Origin: Phycomyces blakesleeanus NRRL 1555(-)
Lineage: Eukaryota; Mucoromycota; Mucoromycetes; Mucorales; Phycomycetaceae
Assembly: GCF_001638985.1 (NCBI RefSeq)
Contig: NW_017265134.1
Span: 1,426,001 to 1,490,000 of the forward strand
Direction: 5' to 3'
Length of the DNA: 64,000 bases
In this document: positions 12,089 through 21,573 of the stretch, one piece after another
Layout of the letters: every line of letters begins with the position of its first letter
How positions within the stretch are numbered: the stretch's first letter is position 1
Notes under the pieces: model-generated
What the model saw: only the letters and a program-made list of their open reading frames with translations
Databases searched by the model: none
What the model was told of the DNA's origin: nothing
Position numbers and translations under genes: made by a program

Positions 12089-13284
12089 GGTAATAGTGAT
12101 AATAATAATACTAAAAAAAAGGATCAAAAAATGCACAAAAAAAATCAAAAAAAAAATCAAAAAAAGTACAAAAAAAAAGCAAACAAACAAATAACATCCT
12201 CGTCTGTCGCAACGAGAACTTATGCCTTGAACTATATGCACATTCTACCTTGTATTCATATAATTATATAATTATATATTCATATGTCCAAATATTCTAC
12301 CTTTCTTTATCTCTATCTCTCTCTCTTTCTTTCCAAAACTATGCAATTTATATATTTTTTTCTACCTTGCACACAATCACAAACACGCTCGTGTGTACAT
12401 ATCTACCACCAACTTACTCCCATTAATAACGCGCACACACACGCACGACCGAAACCACAACCGAAACCACAACCACACGCACGTACACACGCACAACCAC
12501 AAACAAACCGAGTGATCGAATGAACGAAAAAAAAACGAATACGCACACACGTACACGTACAAGGACATATCAATCATTCACTATACTTAAATTTTCATTT
12601 TTATTACTATTATCAATATTACCTCTCTTTCATGAATGAACAGTTTCTTTTATTATTCTTACTACCTTCCAAACCTTTAGACTTTTTATTTTATTTTTAT
12701 TTAAACATTTATTATCATTATTAACCTACTACTCAATTCAATTCAATAAAATCCCCCCCCCTCAAATTTTAAACCTTTAATTTTGATAGTTATTTTAATA
12801 TTTCCAAGGGTTTTGATATATATTTATATTTATATTTATATTTATATTTATATGCGTGTATAAGTGATAGAAAATAAAAAGGAAAAACGTTGATGAGTGT
12901 TTCAATCCAATTGACTTCATTTGACTTCAATTGACTTTAATTAAATTCAATTTCGATTGTTTTTATAGTGATATAAGAATATTGTTATTATTATTATTAG
13001 TTATATATATATATATATAAAACAACAACAACAACCACCTTTTATTTATCTATTTATTTATTTATTATAGAAATATTGTTATTATTATCTTGTTCCGGCT
13101 GTTGTACAAACGGAAACTCCACATCGCCGTATCCGAACATTCACTGACAGCACCAGCTGAAGAATATTATATTTATATTTATATAGTGTTTTGTTTGCGT
13201 TTAAAAATATAATGTAATTTCTTTTTTTTATTAGCCAATAGAAATTCTTGGTAGACAGTAAATGATTATTGAAAGAAATGCATC
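12023..13284. other. Intergenic region with dense microsatellites
   Basis: Contains CA then TA runs at 12047-12088, an A-rich block at 12110-12180, CACACG-type repeats at 12430-12560, a C8 run near 12752 and TTTATA units at 12815-12855. No gene seen. Confidence 0.55.
13212..13263 (+). repeat. About 50-bp direct repeat, copy A
   Basis: Shares TTAGCCAATA...TTCTTGGTA with copy B at 17826-17876 over about 50 bp with a handful of substitutions. It lies 20 bp outside the left inverted repeat. Confidence 0.65.
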
Positions 13285-13381
13285 AATCCTACGGGCACGA
13301 CGTTTCTATCGAACCGGAATAATGAATTATGACTACCTGTCTAGGGTCCGGTGTCTTTCCCTAATCCTTCAGGGCAAAATG
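13285..13381 (+). repeat. Left inverted repeat of the 6.1-kb island
   Basis: 13293-13381 (89 bp, starting GGGCACGACGTTTCTATCG) matches the reverse complement of 19332-19420 at about 81 of 89 positions with no gap. The outer bases AATCCTAC at 13285 also resemble the ends of the small nested element at 18788. Most differences are transitions. Confidence 0.8.
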
Positions 13382-15044
13382 GGGTACCCTAAACAAAGTA
13401 CACTATATCAATAACCAGCTATGCAGAAGATCATAAAGAGTTGTTGTCATTAAAGTGTGGTGCAATATTGCTTGATATTTTACTATTTATTAGTCTTCTT
13501 ACGCGTATCATGTCTTTGTCTTTCTTTCACCTACTTATATTACCAGAGTTTGAAAGCATCAGCTGGTAAGTAATTCCCGTCCACTCTTTTACTCTTATTT
13601 CTCAAAGCACAAAAGATCATCTTGACACGAACATTCTGTCTCTTGGCCTGTAGTAACTATTATTATGAGAATGAATTCTTAGGGACCAGATGTGGTTCTT
13701 GTTCATAACTCAGCTGCCAAAGTTCACTTTTCAATTATCATCAAGTTCCTACGCACTGTAAACATGACATTCATGCAAAGACCTATAGGGTGCTGCCTTC
13801 AGGCGGTCAAAATATTTGACACATAGCCAATTATTTTAATTGTGTGCATCGAATCAGGAAGATTATGTTAAAAAAAATCCTTAAAAAAATGTAACTATTT
13901 GTCTTGTTACACAGCAGCGTGTAGTGGTTGGTTGGTAGGCAGAGCAATGCTATGTTATGTTATTGCCAAGAATGATATCCAAAAATATACTAGCAATGAC
14001 TCTGGTTTAGATCCATTTGCTCCTCTCAGGCTATTCTTCACAAGCCAAACTACTTCATTGCACCCGGCTCCAAGAAGTACCGACCCGACAATGAATATTT
14101 TATATCGCGTATCCCCAGATGTGTATACAGCAACTCTCAATCAGGATACTCAATTTGTAAACAAACTAAAGCAATTGAATGATATCTATTGCGAGCAATA
14201 TGAGAAAAAAATTCAAGTCTTTTGAAGGACAATCGTATACCAGAAAGCAGCATTCTATAATATGTATCACAGCCCGCTGAATATAACGAACAAAAAAAAA
14301 GAAAATATGATGAGCTTAGTGCGGAAGATGACCTTACAGATTATCAAAATACGGAAGGTTTTAAATATAAGAAAATAAAGTCTATTGGATCGAGTAAGAA
14401 AGTCTATGTTATCGATGGTCAGTAATAAGCAATAACGTCTAGCTATAGAGAAAGAATTGAGTTTATCAAGAATTCCAAACGAGATAGAGCTGAAAAAGAA
14501 CAGGCAATGAATTGGGAACTCTGTTTATTGGAAGTATAAAAACGCCAACAATCTTAGGGTGGCATATGTTAATCATGTAAAAGGTAAACAGTATGTTATA
14601 GATACCCTTGAATAAACCTACAGTTTTATACATGAGATACATATTTTTCTAGTAAAGTTCTTGGTATCTATCTGACCAATTATCTTAACTATGAGATAAG
14701 AATTCTGAGTAGAATCTAATGATACATAAGTGGTCAACGCACAAAACAAATAATACACGATAACGCGTTCACACAGTCATGTAAATTACTTGCATTATAA
14801 TTAATATGATTGGTAAACCATCATTTTTTCCTCTCAGATATATTGCTTGGGATATAACAAAGGATATACATATTTCAAACATAAGGGCTTGAAGTGTAAC
14901 AGTAAATATAAGAATCTCTGTGTCCATAAAATGGGACAATATTGATATATGTTAAGAAACTAAAGACGAGTAAATTTGTTAAAAGCCTTGCTGTAATGTA
15001 ACACAGTAAAAGCCTTATGAAGCGTATATGCTGGGTTACTGCAT
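13382..15044. other. Interior of the repeat island, decayed sequence
   Basis: No intact gene. A 108-codon plus-strand frame (13899-14225) and short frames near 14830-14935 (YCLGYNKGYTYF, then Cys/His-containing residues) read like fragments of a decayed element protein, but nothing was recognised. Confidence 0.4.
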
Positions 15045-16397
15045 TTATTCAAAAGAAATGGTAGGCTTCAAAAGCTGTTTGTATTTTAAAAAAAGAGACG
15101 AATCCACGGGACCATCCTTTCCAACTATAGTGTTTTTAATTATGTCGAAAAAACCAAGTAAAAACTCGAGAGATTGGTCCATGCGTTCAAAAGTAGAGCA
15201 CATAGTCGGTAATTTGAGCTTCTTGATAACGGAGTATTCATACCTCCCTTGTTTAAATTCCATCATGCTTAATTCAAGTTCTTCTCCAAAAACAAAGCAT
15301 CCAAACGTCGCCAACTCCTTCTCCTCTGAAGCAGTCTGGAGCCGCTTATGTAATTGTTTTTTAAGTTGTTCCGGTACACGGCAACGATCTTCTTCCACAT
15401 CATTGTAGTTTGTACCTGGCTGTTTGATTTCGCCGCAACCGACTTCAAAACCATCAAATGTACATATGATAAAATCTGGGCGCTTCTTCTTTTTGGATTC
15501 ATCATATACTTCCGAACACGTATCCCAGCGAAAAAATAAACTGTCTTGGTATGCAAACATGATATTTTGAAAGAAGTTCGCGACATATTTGCTGATAAAG
15601 TTGGGCTCTGACTTTCTGACAATATCCTGCTTCGTATGTTCGTGTTTTCGGTCGATGTTGATAATATTCAATGTATAGGTTAATACACAATATAAAAGAG
15701 GCCTAAGGCTATCAGAAGATTGGCTCCAGTCAGCAGGAATACTAAGCTTTGACTCTTCCACGGCTCTCTTAAACTGCCTGACCATCAAGTAACAATCGTC
15801 ATTAAGGCTGTGCCTCTTAAGAGTAAACATTTCTTCAGCAGGGATTAATGTAATAGATGATAGTCCCAATCTTTGATTGAACGTCGATTGCTTTTTGTTT
15901 AGCACGTATTTTGAGCTTGATCGTTTAAGGCTTTTGTCATTTAATTCATCAAACGTCAACCAATAGACAAAATGCTGTTCGGATTCAATATAGTCGGATC
16001 CATCAGTAGTGGTGTCTGAGAGGGCACTCTCACCCTCTAAGTGTTCATCTAACTGTGCATATTCATTTATAATGGCTTTATGAACGTGTTCAGCAGCTTT
16101 TCTTCCTGATTTTCTTGCTGTTGAGCTACGGAGCCTCTTGGTCCAATAGTCATCAGCAAAATCAGACTTTCTCCAAATTTCAAAGTTGGCTTCAAGTGCT
16201 TTAACTTTGATATACTTCTTTAAAATTCGCATATATCGATTGTAGGCAAACTGTTTGTCTGTAAGTGTGAAGTGATCTGCGAATGCTGTAAAATTCAGAT
16301 TATCTTTATTTTCAAAACACCATCGCACATCAGTATAATGATTGTCGCTTGTATCTTTTTTTGATCGTTTTCTCTTGTTGGTTTTAGAAGGTGCCAT
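15045..16397 (-). CDS. PD-(D/E)XK nuclease-like protein of the repeat island, 450 aa
   Basis: One uninterrupted exon on the minus strand from ATG at 16397. The N-terminus (residues 1-20) is a strongly basic, NLS-like KRKRSKK segment. Residues 296-350 contain the arrangement of a PD-(D/E)XK nuclease core: Glu296, Pro307-Asp308 in KKRPDFIIC, then G-E-I-K with Glu323 and Lys325, and a following helix with Gln344. Residues 150-280 are a mixed alpha/beta domain that was not recognised. Proteins of this kind are common as multicopy families in mucoralean genomes (family knowledge, not searched here). The bounding inverted repeats and nearby second copy suggest a mobile-element passenger or helper rather than a host gene. 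The catalytic residues are intact, but activity is inferred only. It might instead be a restriction-endonuclease-fold effector-like protein. Confidence 0.7.
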   Translation of the reverse strand: MAPSKTNKRKRSKKDTSDNHYTDVRWCFENKDNLNFTAFADHFTLTDKQFAYNRYMRILKKYIKVKALEANFEIWRKSDFADDYWTKRLRSSTARKSGRKAAEHVHKAIINEYAQLDEHLEGESALSDTTTDGSDYIESEQHFVYWLTFDELNDKSLKRSSSKYVLNKKQSTFNQRLGLSSITLIPAEEMFTLKRHSLNDDCYLMVRQFKRAVEESKLSIPADWSQSSDSLRPLLYCVLTYTLNIINIDRKHEHTKQDIVRKSEPNFISKYVANFFQNIMFAYQDSLFFRWDTCSEVYDESKKKKRPDFIICTFDGFEVGCGEIKQPGTNYNDVEEDRCRVPEQLKKQLHKRLQTASEEKELATFGCFVFGEELELSMMEFKQGRYEYSVIKKLKLPTMCSTFERMDQSLEFLLGFFDIIKNTIVGKDGPVDSSLFLKYKQLLKPTISFE

Positions 16398-16828
16398 AGT
16401 AACAAAGTGACACTGAAAAGGCTTATTCAGAATTGTTTCAGCTTCATATTTTTTTTAAACATTACTATTGCCACGTGATGTACAAAAGAGCCTTTCACTT
16501 TCTCTATGCTCAATTTCTAAAAATTTGCTCAACAACAACTTTGATCTTCTTTATAGATTTCTTTATTACTATTTTACTGTGTTTATTTAACTACCAATTA
16601 AGTCTTTGATAATCATTATTATTTTGAGCAGACTCTTGCTTACACCGTTTTAGATGGGGTTTTTTTTTGTTTTATAATTTTTTTCTTTCGACCATATCAG
16701 AATAGGTCAAAACCTTTAGCCAATCATATTTGTTTTCAGCAATTGACGTCATTATATTGATTTAAAATGTGGAAAAACAACATAAGCTCCTTTTTTTTCA
16801 GAAAAACTTATTGCAGCTTTGAGATGAA
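16398..16828. other. Upstream region of the nuclease-like ORF
   Basis: T-rich, no gene. It presumably contains the promoter for the minus-strand ORF; no TATA element stands out. Confidence 0.4.
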
Positions 16829-16960
16829 GATGCCCAGCCTATAATCGTCTTATAGCTTCTCTTTCCTTGTTGTGGAAAGAGGTAAAAAAAAGCAAGTAGG
16901 ACTTGATGAAAGCTGAGAAACCCACAACCTACATGGCAACAGTGTCGTTGATTGGGGTTC
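16829..16960 (+). repeat. Structured 132-bp tandem repeat, unit 1
   Basis: Unit 1 of a two-unit repeat, starting GATGCCCAGCC and ending GGGGTTC. It contains two perfect 6-bp hairpins (CTATAA-TCGTC-TTATAG and CTTTCC-TTGTTGT-GGAAAG) and a third CAAC...GTTG stem inside AACCCA...TGGGGTT. Confidence 0.75.
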
Positions 16961-16973
16961 TTTCATTATCTAC

Positions 16974-17106
16974 GATGCCCAGCCTATAATCGTCTTATAG
17001 CTTCTCTTTCCTTGTTGTGGAAAGGGGTAAGCAAAAGCAAGTAGGACTTGATGAAAGCTGAGAAACCCACAACCTACATGGCAACAATGTTGTTGATTGG
17101 GGTTCG
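16974..17106 (+). repeat. Structured 132-bp tandem repeat, unit 2
   Basis: Unit 2 lies 145 bp from unit 1 and is nearly identical. Differences cluster in the A-rich linker (about 17023-17032) and in the third stem, where CAACAGTGTCGTTG becomes CAACAATGTTGTTG, so pairing is kept or improved. Confidence 0.75.
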
Positions 17107-17904
17107 TAGTAGCTCTGGAGTTTTTAAGATTTTGATGAGTTTCTTAAAGTAGGTAAACAAATATGCTTCTCTAATTTTATGTATTAAACCCTGTTTTTTT
17201 TTGCTGGAAAATTATATAGTCAATACATATATCAAAATTCATATTCTGCTCACAAGGTATCTCACCAAGATGTGAACCGTCAAGTCCGGGTGACGATATT
17301 ATAGGTGGTTTCTTTTTTTCGGTATTATCTGTTCCATGCGCTATATCTTTCTAATAATGCCTTGCTTCTATTATCATGCTTATATTTCTTAACACATTGA
17401 AGAGTTTTGATCAAAGGTTAAGAAAGATGCATATAAAATGGTTTTTTTGAAGAAAGAAATGATTGCTGACAGGATTGAAGTGGGTGGTCCAGAATATTAC
17501 CTCTGAAGTTTTTCAAGGCCGGATACATTACTCATGATGTTTATTTACAAAGTGTATTAATATGTAAAGAATATAGATCTATACTTAATAAATCTAGTTT
17601 TCTCAGAGCTACTGTTTTTGTAATGTGAATAGAATATTCGTTTCGAACGTGCCATTTGTGTCATTTTTTTTTGGGGGGTTGCGTCCAAATTTATGCCACA
17701 AACGGCTATTTCTATACAAATATTCTGCATGATGTGTCCAATGTCCCCTAGTGTCTCTTTGCTAGAATATTTTCTCTCATATACATCAACAAACATATGA
17801 AGAATATAATTTTTGGAAAATAAAAATGCAATTTCTTTTTGATTAGCCAATAAAGGTTCTTGGTAAGCAGCAGAAAGCTTTTATTATAAAAGATTTGTTG
17901 AAAA
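17107..17904. other. Interior of the repeat island; contains a 97-codon minus-strand frame
   Basis: A minus-strand frame from 17850 to 17557 has reasonable residue variety (GHIMQNICIEIAVCGINLDA) and begins inside the 50-bp direct repeat (copy B, 17826-17876). It could be a remnant of an element protein. Nothing else is seen. Confidence 0.35.
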
Positions 17905-18785
17905 GAAAAGGTGTGCTTCAAAACCTGTTTGTATTTTTTTTAGAAAGAAAGAGTGAAAAAAAAAAGATACGAGTTTACGGGACTATTTTTTTCGACTAGT
18001 GCTTTTAATTATGTCAAAGAAATCCAAGTAAAAACTCGGCGGATTTGTCCATGCGTTCAAAGGTAGCACTCATACTCGGTAATTTGAACAGCTTGATATG
18101 CAAACATAATGTTTTTTAAGAATTAAGCAACATATTTGTTGATAAAGTTGGGCTCTGGCGTTCTGACAATATCCTGCTTCGTATGTTCGTGTTTTCGGTC
18201 GATGTTGATAATATTCAATGTATAGGTTAATACACAATATAAAAGAGGCCTAAGGCTATCAGAAGATTGGCTCCAGTCAGCAGGAATACTAAGCTTTGAC
18301 TTTTCCACGGCTCTCTTAAACTGCCTGACCATCAAGTAACAATCGTCATTAAGGCTGTGCCTCTTAAGAGTAAACATTTCTTCAGCAGGGATTAATGTAA
18401 TAGATGATAGTCCCAATCTTTGATTGAACGTCGATTGCTTTTTGTTTAGCACGTATTTTGAGCTTGATCGTTTAAGGCTTTTGTCATTTAATTCATCAAA
18501 CGTCAACCAATAGACAAAATGCTGTTCGGATTCAATATAGTCGGATCCATCAGTAGTGGTGTCTGAGAGGGCACTCTCACCCTCTAAGTGTTCATCTAAC
18601 TGTGCATATTCATTTATAATGGCTTTATGAACGTGTTCAGCAGCTTTTCTTCCTGATTTTCTTGCTGTTGAGCTACGGAGCCTCTTGGTCCAATAGTCAT
18701 CAGCAAAATCAGACTTTCTCCAAATTTCAAAGTTGGCTTCAAGTGCTTTAATTTTGATATACTTTTTCAAGATTCGCATATACCG
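17905..18785 (-). pseudogene. Truncated second copy of the nuclease-like gene
   Basis: Homologous to 15062-16240 on the same strand. The open part (18123-18779) encodes 218 residues matching residues 56-273 of the intact protein. It lacks the N-terminal 55 residues, and an internal deletion of about 320 bp removes the PD...ExK core (residues about 280-385). The residual C-terminal part at 17905-18105 is diverged and interrupted. It is therefore a broken copy with no expected nuclease activity. Confidence 0.85.
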
Positions 18786-18787
18786 TT

Positions 18788-18900
18788 AATCCTAGGGGCA
18801 CAACATTTCCTGGTGGCAGACGACATTTTGATTTTGCCGAACCGCAAATTGTGACATTTTTGTTGGCAAAGAATAACTCTATCTGGCCCCTAAGGATACA
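18788..18900. mobile_element. Small inverted-repeat element (about 113 bp)
   Basis: Its ends ATCCTAGGGGC and GCCCCTAAGGAT are inverted repeats of each other. The left end (AATCCTAGGGGCACAACATTTC in two pieces, 18788-18809) matches the outer left boundary of the 6.1-kb island with 3 mismatches in 22. It abuts the truncated N-terminal end of the broken ORF copy. Confidence 0.5.
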
Positions 18901-19331
18901 TAGTATTCGCATAAAGATTTTCTTTTGTGCTTTTCTTTTTTTTAAAAAAAAAAGTGGGTGGGTATTACTTAGCAGTTGTGCTTATTTTGCTACCATATTT
19001 GCCTGGGGCAGCATTGTATGACTCTATGCCTTTAGAAGAAAGGGTAAGTAGCTTTTCTTCAAGTTTTTTTTTCAATGAAAAACCTTGGGCCACTTTCTGG
19101 TAATATAGATACAATAGGTGAAAGAAAGAGAAAGACATGATACGTGTAAGAAGGGCCAATAAATAGTAAAATATCAGGTAAGATTGCGTCACAATTTAAT
19201 GACAACAACTCTTTGTAACCTTCTGCATAACGTGCTATTGATAAAGTGTATTTGTGATATACTTATATCTTATTGTCAAGTCTAAATTTAGGGTTACTAA
19301 TTGAATGCACTGAATTCTCTTCAGGACACAT
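18901..19331. other. Right part of the repeat island
   Basis: A 75-codon minus-strand frame (18965-19192) is not recognised. Otherwise AT-rich and empty. Confidence 0.4.
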
Positions 19332-19420
19332 CATTTTGCCCTGAAGGATTAGAGAAAGACGCCGGGCTCCGGACAGGTAGTCAGAATTAATTATTCCGGT
19401 TCGATAGAAACGTCGTGCCC
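19332..19420 (-). repeat. Right inverted repeat of the 6.1-kb island
   Basis: Reverse complement of 13293-13381, same length (89 bp), about 91% identical and gap-free. Confidence 0.8.
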
Positions 19421-19487
19421 CACCAGAAAATATCGACCCTGTATGATCGTTGTTTCAAACGCGAAACACTGTATCTGGATTAGATGA

Positions 19488-19520
<33 letters not shown>

Positions 19521-19909
19521 ATTTTATAATAATAAACTGTGGCGCTCAAGTTCGGATAGAACGATCGGTAAGCGGAGAGTAACTTTGTTGCTACACACAT
19601 TACATTACCCTATACTATACTATACTATCACACAAATACACAAACACTAATTCTCAGATGATGTGCTTGATTTGAAACACGCTTTTTTCAAACAAAAATA
19701 AAGAAAAAAAAAGTATAACTTACTACATTAATAACTTTAATAAATAGATAAATAAATAAAATTATATAAGAAATACATAATATTAATATCAATACCTCTT
19801 CTTTATCAATAATTAAGAAAATAAAGAAGTATGATAATGTATATCAAAAAGATAAAGAGAGAGAGAGAGAGAGAGAGAGATAAGAGTAGGAAAAGTAAGA
19901 GTAAGAAGT
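19421..19909. other. Intergenic region, 3' side of the carrier gene
   Basis: CA/TA microsatellite at 19491-19520 and a GA run at 19857-19880. No gene seen. Confidence 0.5.
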
Positions 19910-20959
19910 TTAATTTGACATGGCATCCATTACAAGTTCATAGACCCAAAATGTGACAGCATTTACGGGAAATCCTCTAATGACAGTCGGTGTCAACCCA
20001 CGGAAAAATACCCTCAGCCCCTCTGCTTTGTACGATCGCACGAGACAGTCTCGGAATGAGCTATAAGGGCGATCGAGTCTTGGGTTCAATCGGCTGTCTT
20101 CCACAAGACTATTCTTGTCCACACACTGGGACTGCACCTGGACCTGCATCTGAAGCCGTGACTTGATGACATCCAGAGGATATATTGATGTCCAGGAAAC
20201 TGCTCCAGCCAGACCTCCTGCCAGCAAGATCTTCATCGCATTTGAGCCACCCGCAGCATCACCTGTAGACTCTACTTCTAGTAACCTTTTTGTACCCTCA
20301 TAAACCAAAAAATAAAGTCCATAGCTAGGAGCATCTCGTACTATGGTAGCAAATCCACCCTGATAAAACCCTAAGAAAAAAATTATTATTTGTATATTGC
20401 AGTAGTTGCAATAAGTAGCTTGACTTGACTTGACTTGATATTATTTATCTATCTATTTATATTGTGATTAATATATTTTACCTAAAACTCCATTATTTGA
20501 ATATATTGTCTTGGCTACATCCCAAGTACTTTTAGGAATTCGAGACATCTGTGCCTGGATCTTTACGAGATCAGTAGGCGTCGAAAAAAAGAAACTAGCA
20601 ATTCCTGCGCCACAGCCAGCAATGTAAATCTCGGATAGACTGGCCTCATGTGTATCCAGACCATGTTGCCTTTCAAAGTACCGAAGAATTGTCCCATAAG
20701 ACACAAACAGGATTGCGTTCAGACCAGCTAAACCAACTACGGGAGATAGCACACCTTTGAAAAGAGATCCAACCTAAGTATCGAATACAACACAGTAAAT
20801 ACATCAAAATCCATACTACTTTTATTTATTTATTTATTTCTCACTCCTTCAGATTGAACCATTTGTGTCAATGTTTTCCAGGCACCATGTTGCACTGTAT
20901 TTTCTGTACCAACTGAAAGCGTCTTGGGCGCTTGAAGACGAGCCTAAAATAAATAAATC

Positions 20960-20993
<34 letters not shown>

Positions 20994-21295
20994 GTTCAGG
21001 GTGTTATTTCCATAAGGAGGACCAAAACAAGGTTTATATTTATTTATATTACTTTTAGGACATCGAGTGGACTACCGACAATGATTCCAGCTGCACCTCC
21101 TATCCAACCTAAAAAGACATTTCAACATTTTAACATTAGATCTTATTGAGATTCTACAAACCTGCAACAAAGTCATTGACACTCTCGGCTAATCAAACCA
21201 AATGGCAATTACAAGATTAGAAGCGTGTAATTATAAAACATAACATTAATATCGGTTTATTATAATTTCTCCATTTTCAGGTCAACTTTACCCAT
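19910..21295 (-). CDS. Mitochondrial carrier family (SLC25) protein
   Basis: Six exons in transcript order: 21295-21292, 21188-21162, 21108-21053, 20943-20845, 20773-20482 and 20370-19910, giving 312 residues. All introns are GT-AG and in phase. The three carrier repeats each show the Px[DE]xx[KR] signature: SPLDVLK near residue 23, STPTDLVK in exon 5 and YPLDVIK in exon 6. The opening MAESVNDFVAGWIGGAAG resembles the SLC25A29/45/47/48-type carriers for basic amino acids or acylcarnitine-like substrates. It should be a six-helix antiporter of the inner mitochondrial membrane; the substrate cannot be assigned. The first exon codes for only ATGG, so the start codon is almost alone on its exon. 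Confidence 0.9.
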
Positions 21296-21351
21296 AGGAC
21301 AAAAAAAAAGGGTATATAAATTAAGATATTCAAAAATAGAACAAAAATATA
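21296..21351. promoter_or_regulatory. Immediate upstream region of the carrier gene
   Basis: Short AT-rich stretch between the carrier start codon and the MITE-like copy 1. A TATATAAA at about 21313-21320 is a possible core element on either strand. Confidence 0.3.
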
Positions 21352-21573
21352 AGAGGATCCACAGCGGTTTGTGTAAACTCGCCAATATGTAAATTCAAAT
21401 AGAAAATTTAGATTTTTTTTTCATCCACAGTGGTTTGTCTAAATAAATATTTTAGTCATCCTTTTTTCTTAGACAATTATTTAACAGATATCTAAATTTG
21501 GCGCTTCACTAAACCATTCGAGCAACAAAAATATATATAGCTTCAGGTTTAGATAAACTGCTGTGGATGTTCT
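21352..21573. mobile_element. MITE-like element, copy 1
   Basis: 222 bp with terminal inverted repeats (left AGAGGATCCACAGCGGTTTG, right reverse complement AGAACATCCACAGCAGTTTA) and flanked by TA on both sides, as in Tc1/mariner-type insertions. A third copy of the terminal motif (CATCCACAGTGGTTTGTCTA) sits inside at 21422-21441. No coding capacity. Confidence 0.75.

Larger units (their letters stand above)
13285..19420. mobile_element. Inverted-repeat-bounded repeat island (probable DNA transposon remnant)
   Basis: A 6.1-kb segment is bounded by 89-bp inverted repeats. Inside are a long intact ORF on the minus strand (15045-16397), a truncated second copy of it (17905-18785), a tandem 132-bp repeat, a 50-bp direct repeat and a small nested inverted-repeat element. 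No recognisable transposase was found, so the island may be non-autonomous, decayed, or two neighbouring elements in opposite orientation. Target-site duplications could not be identified with confidence. Confidence 0.6.

Noticed and set aside
15028..15408. 126-codon plus-strand frame opposite the nuclease-like ORF
   Set aside because: Antisense shadow of a clearly coding frame.
16829..17106. Assignment of the tandem repeat to U1-U6, U3, 5S, 7SL RNA or a hammerhead ribozyme
   Set aside because: None of the fixed core sequences fit. TTGATGA...GAAAC looks hammerhead- or snoRNA-like, but stem II and box spacing are wrong.
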